Source: Lysobacteraceae bacterium SCN 69-320 (GTDB lineage: Bacteria > Pseudomonadota > Gammaproteobacteria > Xanthomonadales > Rhodanobacteraceae). From it: a stretch of DNA of 64,000 nt. The notes under the pieces are model-generated. The model was not told the DNA's origin and ran no database searches. It saw only the letters and a program-made list of their open reading frames with translations. Shown here piece after piece: positions 19,994-30,088 of the stretch (the first letter of the stretch is position 1; each line of letters starts with the position of its first letter). The stretch covers positions 310,001-374,000 of the forward strand of contig MEFP01000012.1 of assembly GCA_001725155.1 (NCBI GenBank), written 5' to 3'. The translations under genes and the position numbers were made by a program.

Positions 19994-21082
19994 TCAAAAG
20001 CCGTGGGCGAATTGCAGCAGCACGCGGTCGGCCTCGGCCACGGCGTCATCACTGTCATTGACCTCCCAGCTGAGCTTGAGCTGGGTACTGGGGCGAATCA
20101 GGTAGTTCAAACCGAGTGCGGTCTGTTGGACGGTCGACTCGCCGTGCGGGGAGCGCGAGTCCCCAACCCGCAGGACGGTCTCCCAACGATCAGCCCCGAA
20201 GCGGTAGGCGCCCTGCACGTACCAGGCCCGCCACGTGGCGCCAGCAGGGACCGCGCTCATCGCCGCATCGCCTACCCGCTGGCGAATCCACTCGCCGCGC
20301 AACACCACCGCACGACTGGCCTGCCAGGCGACGTCAACGCCTTCTACGCGGTAGGCGCGGGCAGGCTCGGCCATGCTGGCTCCCATCTCGCCCGAATCCA
20401 GCACGACGTCACCGCGCGTCAGCGACGCGCCCAGCTCCAAACCGGGCCGCGGCAGCCAGCCAACGCGGCCGCCCCAGACGCGCTTGCCATCCCGATTGGT
20501 CGATGAGCCTTCAACGTCCAGATCCAGGCCTTCCATGCCCTCCAACCCCAGCCGTGGCCCGTTGGCGAGGTAAAGGGCGTAGTTGAGCTGGTGACCCTCC
20601 GCGAGGGAGCGCCCGCCGCGCAATTGAACACCGACGTCAGTCAATGGCGCGGCGCCACCATGGCCAAAGCCGGCGGGGACCGATGCGAGTTTGTTGATCC
20701 AGGAAGGATGCAAGTTCTGGAAGAAATAGCCCACCGGGCTCAAGAACTTGCCAACCACCAGGGCAGAGGAGTCGCCCAGCAACCAGTTGGCGGTGGCGTA
20801 CTCCAAGCCTGCCGCCTCGCCGCCACGATCATCCGCGTCAAATTCGGCCTCGGCCTCGATCAGAAAGCGTTCACCGACTTGCAGATGAACGATGGGCGCG
20901 AACGTCACTGCGCCCAGCGTGCCAGCATCACCGGCTGTGTCAGTGACCGTGACGTCGGCGTAGCCGGCGACGTGGAGGATGACCGTGGAATCGTTCGGGG
21001 CGGTCGCCTCGGTCGGCGCGGCAGCAGCCAGCGTGGCCGCGAGGAGCCCCCCAACTAGCACAACGTGATGAGAGCGGCTCAT
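19994..21082 (-). CDS. Porin-like outer-membrane beta-barrel protein
   Basis: Signal peptide (LVGGLLAATLAAAAPTEA), alternating strand pattern, C-terminal aromatic residue (LLQFAHGF). Confidence 0.6.
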   Translation of the reverse strand: MSRSHHVVLVGGLLAATLAAAAPTEATAPNDSTVILHVAGYADVTVTDTAGDAGTLGAVTFAPIVHLQVGERFLIEAEAEFDADDRGGEAAGLEYATANWLLGDSSALVVGKFLSPVGYFFQNLHPSWINKLASVPAGFGHGGAAPLTDVGVQLRGGRSLAEGHQLNYALYLANGPRLGLEGMEGLDLDVEGSSTNRDGKRVWGGRVGWLPRPGLELGASLTRGDVVLDSGEMGASMAEPARAYRVEGVDVAWQASRAVVLRGEWIRQRVGDAAMSAVPAGATWRAWYVQGAYRFGADRWETVLRVGDSRSPHGESTVQQTALGLNYLIRPSTQLKLSWEVNDSDDAVAEADRVLLQFAHGF

Positions 21083-21085
21083 TGA

Positions 21086-21364
21086 CTATTTCTCCATCCA
21101 GCGATGCACGGTGGCGAACAGGACGCCGGCGATGAAGGCGTAGCCGGCGATCGCGAGCGAGCCGATCAGCACCGCGCCCCATCGCAATTCGCCGACGTCG
21201 GGCGAGAGTCCAGTCAGGCTCAGGCCGTGCACGATCACGCCCAACCCCGCGGCCAGGGCGCCCGGGGACCAAGCCACGACCAAGGCACACGCCAGATACA
21301 GCAGGACCGCCGTCACAGCCGCGGACACTCCGCAAGCAAGTCGCGACCCACGAGTGGTTCTCAT
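21086..21364 (-). CDS. DUF5676-like small membrane protein
   Basis: MRTTRGSRLACGVSAAVTAVLLYLACALVVAWSPGALAAGLGVIVHGLSLTGL..., two TM segments; ATGA overlap with MerR. Confidence 0.6.
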   Translation of the reverse strand: MRTTRGSRLACGVSAAVTAVLLYLACALVVAWSPGALAAGLGVIVHGLSLTGLSPDVGELRWGAVLIGSLAIAGYAFIAGVLFATVHRWMEK

Positions 21365-21873
21365 GAGAGTTTCTCCGGCGTGGCAGCGCGCCCCACCAGG
21401 CGGCGCGGGGTGGTTTTGGAAAAGGCAGCGCCCTCGCTGACCGCAACCGCCTCGATGAGGACGCATACGTCATTGCCCGTCGGTACGGCGTCGGGCAGGT
21501 GAGCCCACTGTGCAACGGCTTGCGCCATGCGCCTCTGCAGCGCCAGCAGGTGCTCAAGCTGGTCCCGCGTTTCGTCCAGGCGCCGAGCCATGATGTCGCG
21601 CACCAGCGGACACGGACTCTTGCGCTGGCGGCTGCGCCGGAGGACTTCCTCGATCTCGGCCAGCGTGAAGCCCAGCCGCTGCGCGGTTCGGATAAAGTGC
21701 AGCCGGTGCAATTCCGCTCGTGAGAACAGCTGGTAGCCGGCCTCGGTATGGCTAGCTGCCCGGAGCAGTCCGCGACGCAGGTAGTTGCGTACGACGTGTA
21801 CAGTCACGCCACCCAATTGCGCCAAGCGGCGCACGGTCATCGGTGACTCGGGCTTGCGCAGATCGGCTGTCAT
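21361..21873 (-). CDS. MerR-family transcriptional regulator
   Basis: MTVRRLAQLGGVTVHVVRNYLRRGLLRAASHTEAGYQLFSRAELHRLHFIRTAQRLGFTLAEIEEVL: MerR HTH. Confidence 0.92.
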   Translation of the reverse strand: MTADLRKPESPMTVRRLAQLGGVTVHVVRNYLRRGLLRAASHTEAGYQLFSRAELHRLHFIRTAQRLGFTLAEIEEVLRRSRQRKSPCPLVRDIMARRLDETRDQLEHLLALQRRMAQAVAQWAHLPDAVPTGNDVCVLIEAVAVSEGAAFSKTTPRRLVGRAATPEKLS

Positions 21874-21900
21874 CGCGTGCTCCCGCAGAACCTGCCGGGG

Positions 21901-21931
21901 ACCGTAAACCTGCGTGTCGGACGCAGGTCAA
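21901..21931 (-). promoter_or_regulatory. CueR/MerR-type promoter with 19-bp spacer
   Basis: Minus strand TTGACC-TGCGTCCGACACGCAGGTT-TACGGT: -35, 19-bp spacer, -10, with dyad ACCTGCGT-N5-ACGCAGGT, just upstream of the MerR gene. Confidence 0.75.
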
Positions 21932-22118
21932 GGCCCGCCGGCCAGCCGGGGGCGGCAATGATTGCTCGCGTGAAGCGAAAGATTTCCATGGTCATGGCCT
22001 CGCACGAACCGCTGCCCAGGCGGGGCGCGGTAGGAGTCGGCGGGGCAGGCCGCGCAGAGGGCGGCTGCACCGAGACGACCGGAGCCCTGGTGGGCACCGG
22101 CCGATCATCGGCGACGGC

Positions 22119-22568
22119 TCAGATCAGCAGCAGACTCGCGGGGTGCGGCGTAGGTCGGTGCCATGCGCCGCGGGGATATGCTTCTGAGGCGAAACGTGCG
22201 GCAGGCAACTGCCTCACTACTACAGCCAGCATCAGCGGCAACGGCCCCAGCGTCGGTACCGATAACACGCGCGCCGCATCCTTGCTCAGATCACCGTGGC
22301 TGCAGTGGTAGGCGCACACCGTCTCGTCGTCGCCCTGCTGTGTTTCATGACAGGGCGGAGGAGCTTGTTCAGCGGGGGAGCCAGCGCCGTGGTGGGCGTG
22401 TGAAGGCGCGGTTGCGGCCAGCGCGGGGGACGAGTACCCGGATGCCGATGCCATCGCGCGCCAGGCGCATGCCGGATGGCTGGCCAGCACCAGTTGAGCC
22501 CACACCAGTACGATCGCCACCAGGAGCGAAAGATGCGTGCACCAACGGTGGCGGCGAATGCGGTTCAT
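22119..22568 (-). CDS. CzcI/CopL-like secreted Cys/His-rich small protein
   Basis: Signal peptide; SHAHHGAG, PPPCHETQQ, VCAYHCSHGDLS; C-terminus WHRPTPHPASLLLI shared with 36552..36962. Confidence 0.65.
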   Translation of the reverse strand: MNRIRRHRWCTHLSLLVAIVLVWAQLVLASHPACAWRAMASASGYSSPALAATAPSHAHHGAGSPAEQAPPPCHETQQGDDETVCAYHCSHGDLSKDAARVLSVPTLGPLPLMLAVVVRQLPAARFASEAYPRGAWHRPTPHPASLLLI

Positions 22569-22605
22569 CGTGTGCTCATCCTAGCCAGCCTCTTCACGCG
22601 GGGGA

Positions 22606-22619
22606 TTGACCTGGATCAA
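22606..22619. promoter_or_regulatory. FNR/Anr-like dyad TTGACCTGGATCAA
   Basis: Matches TTGAY-N4-RTCAA; begins 38 nt from the start-codon edge of the CzcI-like gene (22568). Confidence 0.35.
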
Positions 22620-22797
22620 CATCGCCATTGGTAATTCACCGGAGCCGGCGTTATGACGATACGCCCAAGCGGGCGCGCGGGGCACCGTATCCGTCGTCTC
22701 CGATGCGATGATGCCACCCGTGCGGCTTCGGTCTCCTTGACGGCCGGCGACCATGCCATGCGATGCTAACCCCAACATCTTTCGCGAGCGTTGATGC

Positions 22798-24042
22798 GTG
22801 GACGAACTGACGGGCTTGCTTTTTGCGCTAGCCGCCGGCCTGTTGGTAGGTGTCGAGCGCGGCTGGCGTCAGCGCGCAGTCGCCGAAGGCCATAGGCCCG
22901 CCGGGCTTCGCACGTTCGGTGTAATTGGACTGCTGGGCGGCCTGGGCGCAGTGGGCACCCAGCGGTGGGGTCCCGGCATACTGATCGCGCTCGGCGCCGC
23001 CGTGGCACTGGCGCTGGTAGCCGGCTACCTGGCGACCGTGTGGATGCACCGCACGATGGGGCTGACCACACTGATGGCGGGCTTGGCGACCTTCCTGATC
23101 GGCGCTCTGGCCGCCGGCGGTGCACCGGCGGCGGCGGCCGGGGCAGCGGTGGTCATGGTGCTTCTTCTGCAACTCAAGGCGCCGCTGCACAGCAGCATTG
23201 CCCGACTTTCGGGCGATGAATTGGCCGCCGCCTCCCAGCTGCTGCTGATCTCGGTGGTGATCCTGCCGGTCCTGCCCGACCAAGGCTTCGGGCCTTTTGG
23301 CGCCATTAACCCCTACCGGTTCTGGTGGGCGGTGGTACTGATTGCCGGCTTGTCCTTTGCGGGATACGTTGCTATGCGCGTCACCGGCCCGCGCCGGGGT
23401 CTGCTGATCACTGCGCTGTTGGGCGGCCTCGTGTCCTCAACGGCCACGACCGCCGCCTTAGCGCGGGTGGCCGCGACGACCCCCGCCCTGGCTCGCCCGG
23501 CCGCCGCGGGTGCCATCCTGGCCTGCGCCGCGATGTTCGCGCGCATGATCGGCGTGATCGCAGTGACGGCGCCGCCCTTGCTCGCTGGTCTGGGGCCCCT
23601 TCTGGCCGCCATGGCGGCCACTGGCGGCGCACTCGGGCTGCTGTGGCACCGGTCGCCCGGCACCCCGCTGCCCGAGCCCGTTCTCCCCAATCCGCTGGCG
23701 CTGCGCTTTGCGCTGGGTTTTTCGGCCTTGCTTGCGGGGGTCGCGCTGTTCAGCCGGGCGCTGACGGAATCGTGGGGAGAAGCGGGGTTGTTCCTGACAT
23801 CGGCGATCGCCGGTCTCGCTGACGTCGACGCCATCATTGTCAGCATCGGGCGGATGGTAGGGGAAGGAATTGTGCCGGCCCAGGTCGCGGCTTGGGCGCT
23901 GCTACTCGGCGCAGCCGTCAACCAAGGCACCAAGCTGGCGCTGGCCTCAGGCCTGGCCGGGCGCGCCGTGGCCGGACCATTGGCCCTGGCGTATGCGCTG
24001 ATGGCCGCGGCAGGCGCGACGACGGTTTGGCTCGCGGCCTAG
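22798..24042 (+). CDS. MgtC/SapB-DUF4010-type membrane protein
   Basis: GTG start; LTGLLFALAAGLLVGVERGWRQR, AGLRTFGVIGLLGGLGA and many TM segments, MgtC/DUF4010-like arrangement. Confidence 0.8.
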   Translation: MDELTGLLFALAAGLLVGVERGWRQRAVAEGHRPAGLRTFGVIGLLGGLGAVGTQRWGPGILIALGAAVALALVAGYLATVWMHRTMGLTTLMAGLATFLIGALAAGGAPAAAAGAAVVMVLLLQLKAPLHSSIARLSGDELAAASQLLLISVVILPVLPDQGFGPFGAINPYRFWWAVVLIAGLSFAGYVAMRVTGPRRGLLITALLGGLVSSTATTAALARVAATTPALARPAAAGAILACAAMFARMIGVIAVTAPPLLAGLGPLLAAMAATGGALGLLWHRSPGTPLPEPVLPNPLALRFALGFSALLAGVALFSRALTESWGEAGLFLTSAIAGLADVDAIIVSIGRMVGEGIVPAQVAAWALLLGAAVNQGTKLALASGLAGRAVAGPLALAYALMAAAGATTVWLAA

Positions 24043-25154
24043 CCCAGCTTGCGCCGGAACACCCCGGCAGCGGCCGCGAACAGCGCGAGCCCAATGCCAG
24101 TCATCGCGAGAGCCTGAGGCCACAGCTCGACCCAGCCGACGCCCTTCAGGAAGATGCCCAGCAGCACCTCCATGTAATACCGCAGCGGGCTGAGCAGCGA
24201 GGCGCGCTGCAGTGCCAGCGGCATCGATTCGATCGGTGTCATGGTGCCCGACAGGAACAGCACCGGAAACAGGGCGAAGAACGCCAGCAGCAGCGCCTGC
24301 TGCAACGTGCGGGTCACCGCAGCCACGAACACTCCCATCGCGATCGCGCTGAGCTGGAACAGTCCCGCGAGCACCAGCAGCGTTACCAGACTGCCGCGCT
24401 GGGGCACGTCGAACGCTGCCACGATCAGCAGGGCCGGGAAGATCGCCAGCAGATTCACCGCCACCGTTGGGATCGTCTTGGCGGCGAACAGTTCCAGTGG
24501 GGTAACGGGCGTCACCAGCAATTGCTCGATGGTGCCATGCTCCTTCTCGCGCACGATCGATGCGGCCGGAACCATGACGCCGACCAGCATCGCAGCCAGG
24601 GCCAGCATCGAGAGCACCATGAAATTCTTGGTTTCCTGCTCGGGGTTGTACCAGACCCGGGGCACAGCCACGGCTTGACCTGCGCGCATAGCGAGCGCCA
24701 TCTGCAGCGGCGGACGATCGCCTTCGAATCGCCGCACCACCTGCATGGCGTAATGGCGTGCGTTCTCCGCGACATTGGAGTTGGTGCCATCGAGCAACAG
24801 TTGCAGCATCGGTCGGTTACCACGCTGATACGCCTGCTCAAACCCCGGCGGAATGACCCAAACCATGGCCACGCGCCCGGCCTGCAAGGCCTGTTCACCC
24901 CGTTGAGGTTGATCGCTGACCTCGCGCAGCTCAAAGGTCTCGGTCGCCTGCAGCAAAGCCACCAAATGCCGACTCGCCACACTTTGGTCCTGGTCCACCA
25001 CGGCCACGGGCAGTTCGCGGATCTCAAAGGTCAACGCCAACGTGCACATCACCGCTTCTACGGTGTACAGAAACAAAATCAGGAACAGCACGGTGCGGTC
25101 GCGCAAGATTTGCGTCACCTCTTTGCGCAGCAGACCGGCAAAACGCCCGCTCAT
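24039..25154 (-). CDS. ABC-2 type transporter permease (YbhR-like)
   Basis: MSGRFAGLLRKEVTQILRDRTVLFLILF, VPAASIVREKEHGTIEQLLVTPVTPLELFAAKTIP. Confidence 0.88.
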   Translation of the reverse strand: MSGRFAGLLRKEVTQILRDRTVLFLILFLYTVEAVMCTLALTFEIRELPVAVVDQDQSVASRHLVALLQATETFELREVSDQPQRGEQALQAGRVAMVWVIPPGFEQAYQRGNRPMLQLLLDGTNSNVAENARHYAMQVVRRFEGDRPPLQMALAMRAGQAVAVPRVWYNPEQETKNFMVLSMLALAAMLVGVMVPAASIVREKEHGTIEQLLVTPVTPLELFAAKTIPTVAVNLLAIFPALLIVAAFDVPQRGSLVTLLVLAGLFQLSAIAMGVFVAAVTRTLQQALLLAFFALFPVLFLSGTMTPIESMPLALQRASLLSPLRYYMEVLLGIFLKGVGWVELWPQALAMTGIGLALFAAAAGVFRRKLG

Positions 25155-26248
25155 GGCGCCACCTTTTGGCGCAGGCGCCACGCCGCGAAAACAAACACCA
25201 CCGCTGTGTACATCGCCAGCCACGTCAGGTTGGGGGCGAGCGCCGCCCATCCGGCATCCTTGAGTACTACATCTCGGGAAATTTCAACGAAGTAACTGGC
25301 CGGCACGAGGGTGCTGTAGAGCTGCAGCATCAACGGCATCGTGAACACGGGAAACAAGAAGCCCGAAAACAGGAACGAGGGCATCAGACTGACGATCAGC
25401 GCCACCAACATGGCGCTGAGCTGGGTGCGGGTGATGGTCGAGACCAACAGGCCGATCCCCACGGTAGTGAGCACGTAAACCCCCGACGCGGCCGCCAACA
25501 ACGCCGGACTACCGGCAAACGGCACCTCGAACCATACGATCCCCACGCCCACCAGCAACGCCATTTCCAACAGCGCAACCCCAGCATAGGGCAGGAGCTT
25601 GGCCAACACGAACTCCGCCGAGGTTACCGGCGAGGCGTAGATCTGCTCGATCGTCCCGCTTTCCTTCTCGCGCACGATCGCCAGGGCCGTGAGCAGTGGC
25701 GGAAACGCCATCAGGATCACCGCAAACAGCCCAGGAACCACGAAGTTGGCGCTGCGCAGGCCGGGGTTGTACCAGACCCGCACCTGCGTCTCGATGCGCT
25801 GGCGCGGTGCCGCGGGATAGCTGGCGACAATGGCCTCGGCATACCCCAGGGCGAGCGCGGCACTGGAGGCGAACGCACCATCCACCAACAGTTGGACCGG
25901 GGCGTCTTCGCCACGGAGCACCGATTGCTGGAAACGGCGCGGGACCACCAGCACCACCCGCACCTGACCACGCTGCAGCGCCTGCTCGACCTGGCGCGGC
26001 GTATCGAAGGTATGGCTCTGCTTGAAGTAGCCACTGGCTGTGAACCGATCCACCAGCTCCCGGCTCGCCGGCGACCGGTCGTCGTCCAGCACACCCAGGC
26101 GGATGTCGTTGACATCCAAGGTGACGGCGTAACCGAACAAGAACAGCATCACCAGGGGCATCAAGATTGCCAGGCCGATGGTCAGGGGATCACGGGCCAG
26201 TTCCCGGCACTCTTTGCCCATCAAGGCCCAAATACGCCGGTGGTTCAT
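25151..26248 (-). CDS. ABC-2 type transporter permease (YbhS-like)
   Basis: MNHRRIWALMGKECRELARDPLTIGLAILMPLVMLFLFGYAVTLDV, ALAIVREKESGTIEQIYASPVTSAEFVLAKLLPY. Confidence 0.9.
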   Translation of the reverse strand: MNHRRIWALMGKECRELARDPLTIGLAILMPLVMLFLFGYAVTLDVNDIRLGVLDDDRSPASRELVDRFTASGYFKQSHTFDTPRQVEQALQRGQVRVVLVVPRRFQQSVLRGEDAPVQLLVDGAFASSAALALGYAEAIVASYPAAPRQRIETQVRVWYNPGLRSANFVVPGLFAVILMAFPPLLTALAIVREKESGTIEQIYASPVTSAEFVLAKLLPYAGVALLEMALLVGVGIVWFEVPFAGSPALLAAASGVYVLTTVGIGLLVSTITRTQLSAMLVALIVSLMPSFLFSGFLFPVFTMPLMLQLYSTLVPASYFVEISRDVVLKDAGWAALAPNLTWLAMYTAVVFVFAAWRLRQKVAP

Positions 26249-27963
26249 ACGGTCGCTCCCGTCCGCGCCGTTGCCTGGGCAATGGCCTGCACGAACACGG
26301 CCTCGACCGTAGCGTCCCCGGGTAACCCGGTCTGAACGCGCAACGCGTCCAGCGTGCCCCAGCCGATCAGCGCCCCCTGGTGCATCAGACCGATACGGTC
26401 GCAATACGCCGCTTCGTCCAGGTAATGGGTCGTGACCAGAATGCTCATGCCGGCCTGGGCGAGGGACCGGATCAGCCACCAGAATCGGTAGCGGGCCAGG
26501 GGATCCACGCCTGACGTCGGCTCGTCCAGGAACAGCACCGCTGGCCGGTGAAGAATGGCGCAAGCTAGCGCCAGCCGCTGGCGCTCGGCCCCGGACAGCG
26601 CCGCCACCAGCTGCCCCGGGGCCAGCGTCAGTCCTAGCTGCGCGGTCGCTTGCGCGATGGCCTCGCGCGCGTGGTCACCGCCCAGCCCATAGGCGCTGGC
26701 AAAGAAAGCGAGATTCTCCTGCGCCGTCAAGTCGAGGTAGAGCGAAAACCGCTGGGACATGTAGCCGACGCGCTGGCGCACCGCCGCGATCTGGCCCGGC
26801 AGCGGCAAGCCGGCAACCTGGGCTTGGCCTTCAGTGAACGGCACCAGACCACACAAGCCCCGGATCAGCGTGGTTTTGCCCGCCCCGTTGGGTCCCAGCA
26901 GGGCCAGCAATTCTCCCGGTTGGATCGACAGCGATACCCGATCCACGGCCCGGAAGCCCCCGAACACGACCGACACATCGTGCGTCATCAGGCCGAGGCC
27001 GGAAGCCGCAAGGGTTACTGGCGCCGTCGGCGCCGGTATGTCGGGCTCAGTGGCCGTGTCATGCAGAACGAATACGTCCTCGAGCACCGGCTCCGCCGGT
27101 TGGCTGCCGGGGATGGGCGGCGAGGAGGCGAGCTCACGGGATTGGAAACGCACCCGGTCGGGCAGGACCTGCAGCCCCCTTACGTGGTCCAGGGCACGCA
27201 GGGCGGGAAGACTTTGGATGAGGTCGGCACCGCGCACCTCGAATACGCGCCCCGCGGCTTGAGCCCGCAAGCCGGCCGGCGAGTCCAGGGCCAGAGGCTG
27301 GCCATCGCGCAACAACAAGACCCGGTCACAACGTTCTGCTTCGTCCATGTAGGACGTGGCCACAATCGTCGCTACGCCGGTCTCGCGATACCGGGCGAGC
27401 ATGGCCCACAGCTCCCGCCGCGACAGCGGGTCCACGCCCAGGCCCGGTTCGTCCAGAATCAGTAGGTGCGGCGCATGAATCAGATTCGTGCACAGCGACA
27501 GCTTTTTGCGCATGCCGCCCGAGAGCTTGCCCGACAGGCGCTCGGTGAACCGCGACAGACCGGCCATGGCCAGCAACTGCGACCGACGCGGCCCGTAATC
27601 GGTGTCACTGACGCCACGCAGCCTGGCCGCCAAGCGCAGGTTCTCCTCGACGCTCAGGCGGTCGTACAGAGTGAATCCTTGCGTCATGTAGCCCAAGCCG
27701 GCGGCGATACGCTTACTCTCCCGGCGCGAGTCTCTTCCCAGGACAGTACACGCCCCCTCGCTCGGGTCCAGGATGGCCGCAAACATCTGCAGCAACGTCG
27801 TCTTGCCGGCGCCATCGGCCCCGACCACGCCCAATGTCTCGCCCGCGGCCAGGCTGATGCTGACCTCCCGCACGGCCCAGCGTGCACCAAACCGGCGACC
27901 CAGGCCTTGCGCCACCAGACGGGATTCGGGCTTCACTGCGGCACGCGCAACGGCACAGGCCAT
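26245..27963 (-). CDS. Fused ABC transporter ATP-binding protein (two ATPase domains, YbhF-like)
   Basis: Two Walker A motifs (GADGAGKTTLL, GPNGAGKTTLI), LSGGMRKKLSL and LSGAERQRLAL, two Walker B (LLILDEPGLGVDP, VLFLDEPTSGVDP). Confidence 0.92.
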   Translation of the reverse strand: MACAVARAAVKPESRLVAQGLGRRFGARWAVREVSISLAAGETLGVVGADGAGKTTLLQMFAAILDPSEGACTVLGRDSRRESKRIAAGLGYMTQGFTLYDRLSVEENLRLAARLRGVSDTDYGPRRSQLLAMAGLSRFTERLSGKLSGGMRKKLSLCTNLIHAPHLLILDEPGLGVDPLSRRELWAMLARYRETGVATIVATSYMDEAERCDRVLLLRDGQPLALDSPAGLRAQAAGRVFEVRGADLIQSLPALRALDHVRGLQVLPDRVRFQSRELASSPPIPGSQPAEPVLEDVFVLHDTATEPDIPAPTAPVTLAASGLGLMTHDVSVVFGGFRAVDRVSLSIQPGELLALLGPNGAGKTTLIRGLCGLVPFTEGQAQVAGLPLPGQIAAVRQRVGYMSQRFSLYLDLTAQENLAFFASAYGLGGDHAREAIAQATAQLGLTLAPGQLVAALSGAERQRLALACAILHRPAVLFLDEPTSGVDPLARYRFWWLIRSLAQAGMSILVTTHYLDEAAYCDRIGLMHQGALIGWGTLDALRVQTGLPGDATVEAVFVQAIAQATARTGATV

Positions 27964-28892
27964 GCCGCCTGCGCGTCCCATCGAATCCACGCATCGGCGG
28001 GCATGCCCGGCTTGAGCTGTTGCTGGACGTTGTCGATGACTAACGTCACGCCGTAGACCATCTGCGCCCGCTCATCGGGCACGTGGATGTCGCGCGGCGT
28101 GAATTGGGCATACGGATCAATCCGCGCGACCGTGGCAGCAAACAGCTGGTCCGGGTAGGCGTCGACCCGCACCCGTGCCGCATGGCCGAGCTTGACCCGG
28201 CCCGCGTCGTTGGCCGCCAGATACACCTTGAGTTCGATCCGGCGCAAATCGGCGAGCAAGGCCAGTGGCTGTCCGGGCTGGATCACCTCACCGACCTCAA
28301 CACCGCGCACCAGGACGGTGGCGTCCTGCGGCGCCTTGACTTCGGTCCGGCTGACATTGGTCTGTGCCAGCCGCACCCGCGACTCGACGCTGCTCACTTG
28401 TGCCTGCAGGCTCGACCGCTGTCCCCGCAACCGCCCCAGCTCGCCTTCGGCTTGGTTAACGGCGTCGTTGACGCTGTCCAATTCCCGGGCCGTTGCGACT
28501 CGAGTCGTTACCAGCCGCTCGATACGAGCGCGTTGTTGCCGGGCCGTCTCGACGTGATGCCGCCAGGAGGCAATTTGCGCGTCCAGGGCGGCCACGCTCT
28601 CTCGCACGGCCCGCGCCTCGTCCTGCACGCCAGTGAGCTGGTCCTGCGTGGTCACCGGATCGATGACCAGCACCACATCCCCAGCCCGGACGGGTTGCCC
28701 TTCCACCAACCGTTGCTCCACGACCCGGCCGCCCGTTTCGGCAGCCAGGCGCACTTCGGTTGCCTCCACGTGACCACTGCCGTAGGTAAACCCAGCGGGC
28801 AAAGGTGGCATCCGCAGCCATTGGTAGACGAGTGCGGCGCCGCCGGACAGCGCGACCACCGCGAGAAAACTCCATACGATTCGGCGCCCCAT
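27933..28892 (-). CDS. HlyD-family periplasmic adaptor (YbhG-like)
   Basis: MGRRIVWSFLAVVALSGGAALVYQWL; SGHVEATEVRLAAETGGRVVEQRLVEGQPVRAGDVVLVID; coiled-coil; RTEVKAPQDATVLVRGVEVGEVIQPGQPLALLAD. Confidence 0.9.
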   Translation of the reverse strand: MGRRIVWSFLAVVALSGGAALVYQWLRMPPLPAGFTYGSGHVEATEVRLAAETGGRVVEQRLVEGQPVRAGDVVLVIDPVTTQDQLTGVQDEARAVRESVAALDAQIASWRHHVETARQQRARIERLVTTRVATARELDSVNDAVNQAEGELGRLRGQRSSLQAQVSSVESRVRLAQTNVSRTEVKAPQDATVLVRGVEVGEVIQPGQPLALLADLRRIELKVYLAANDAGRVKLGHAARVRVDAYPDQLFAATVARIDPYAQFTPRDIHVPDERAQMVYGVTLVIDNVQQQLKPGMPADAWIRWDAQAAWPVPLRVPQ

Positions 28893-28932
28893 TACGTGGC
28901 TCTCCCGAGGTAGCCCAAAGCGCGACGGCCCA

Positions 28933-29430
28933 TCACGGACCGCCATGCAGGTTGTCGTACACCATATCGAACCGCTCGACGCGCTCGCCCCAGCGCACAT
29001 CAATGCGAAAGCGATGGTCGCGACCTTCGGCGATGACGAAGGTGGCCCCGAACGACTGCGTGTCTCCCAAAGCCATCGGCTCCAGCACTTTGGTCGTCGC
29101 CTCCCCTCTGGGGGGCGTGTGACGCACCGTTACCGTAGCCTGCGTGATGCGCTGGCCGGACGAGGTATCAAACAGCGCAATGACCAGATGATGAGTACCG
29201 GCAGCGAAGCGAACCGTGCCGTGCACGTCCGCAGGCGGTGGATGCGCCGAGAGGACGGCTTGGGACAGCGCGGCAGGGACCACGCCGTAATAGAGCGTGA
29301 CCCGCTCGTTTTGCATCCGTTGGTCCGTGGGGGCCGCCTGCGCCGCCGCGGCAAGCGCGACGAATGCCGCGCCGACAATGACCCTTCGCAGACGCCGGGC
29401 CTGACGATTCACGCACAGGAGCGGGCTCAT
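28933..29430 (-). CDS. Hypothetical exported protein
   Basis: Signal peptide (VIVGAAFVALAAAAQAAP); sits between CzcN-like and HlyD genes. Confidence 0.6.
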   Translation of the reverse strand: MSPLLCVNRQARRLRRVIVGAAFVALAAAAQAAPTDQRMQNERVTLYYGVVPAALSQAVLSAHPPPADVHGTVRFAAGTHHLVIALFDTSSGQRITQATVTVRHTPPRGEATTKVLEPMALGDTQSFGATFVIAEGRDHRFRIDVRWGERVERFDMVYDNLHGGP

Positions 29431-30074
29431 GCCGTCACCGCCGGCCGCCGCCGGCCCGGAATAAACGCAGGTGTCGCCGCCTGGTAGCGCGCATATGCCT
29501 CGCCATATCGCGCCAGGCTGTCGCGCTCCTCGGCTTTGGACAGCCGCCAGTAAGCGATCACCAGAATCGGAAACATTGCCAACGTGATCAGGGTCGGCCA
29601 CTGCAACAGGAATCCGAACATGATCAGCACGAAGGCTACGTACTGCGGATGGCGGATCCGGGCGTAGGGACCCGTCGCAGCCATTTTGCCCAACCGCTGG
29701 GCGCGGTAAAGCACCGCCCAGGCGCTGGAAAGTAACCAGAATCCCCAGACGATGAACACGAAGCTCATGACGTGGAACGGTCCGAAATGCGGATTGGTGC
29801 GCCATCCAACGACCATCTCGAACACGTGGCCGGCGTCATGCGATAGCCAATTCACTTCCGGAAAGCGGCTGCTCAGCCACCCCGACAGGAAATACAACGA
29901 GAGCGGAAAGCCGTACATCTCCGCGAAGAGCGCCACGATAAATGCCGAATACATGCCGAAGCTGCGCCAGTCGCGGCGGGTCGACGGGGTGTAGAAGGAG
30001 TAGGCAAAGAAGATGAAAAGCACGGCATTGAGGACTGCCAGAGTCCACAAGCCATAACCTGATCCACTGGACAT
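29427..30074 (-). CDS. CzcN-like ICMT-family membrane protein (second copy)
   Basis: Closely similar to 18091..18744 ([77 protein letters not shown]). Confidence 0.87.
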   Translation of the reverse strand: MSSGSGYGLWTLAVLNAVLFIFFAYSFYTPSTRRDWRSFGMYSAFIVALFAEMYGFPLSLYFLSGWLSSRFPEVNWLSHDAGHVFEMVVGWRTNPHFGPFHVMSFVFIVWGFWLLSSAWAVLYRAQRLGKMAATGPYARIRHPQYVAFVLIMFGFLLQWPTLITLAMFPILVIAYWRLSKAEERDSLARYGEAYARYQAATPAFIPGRRRPAVTA

Positions 30075-30088
30075 GACCGTCTCCTCGT

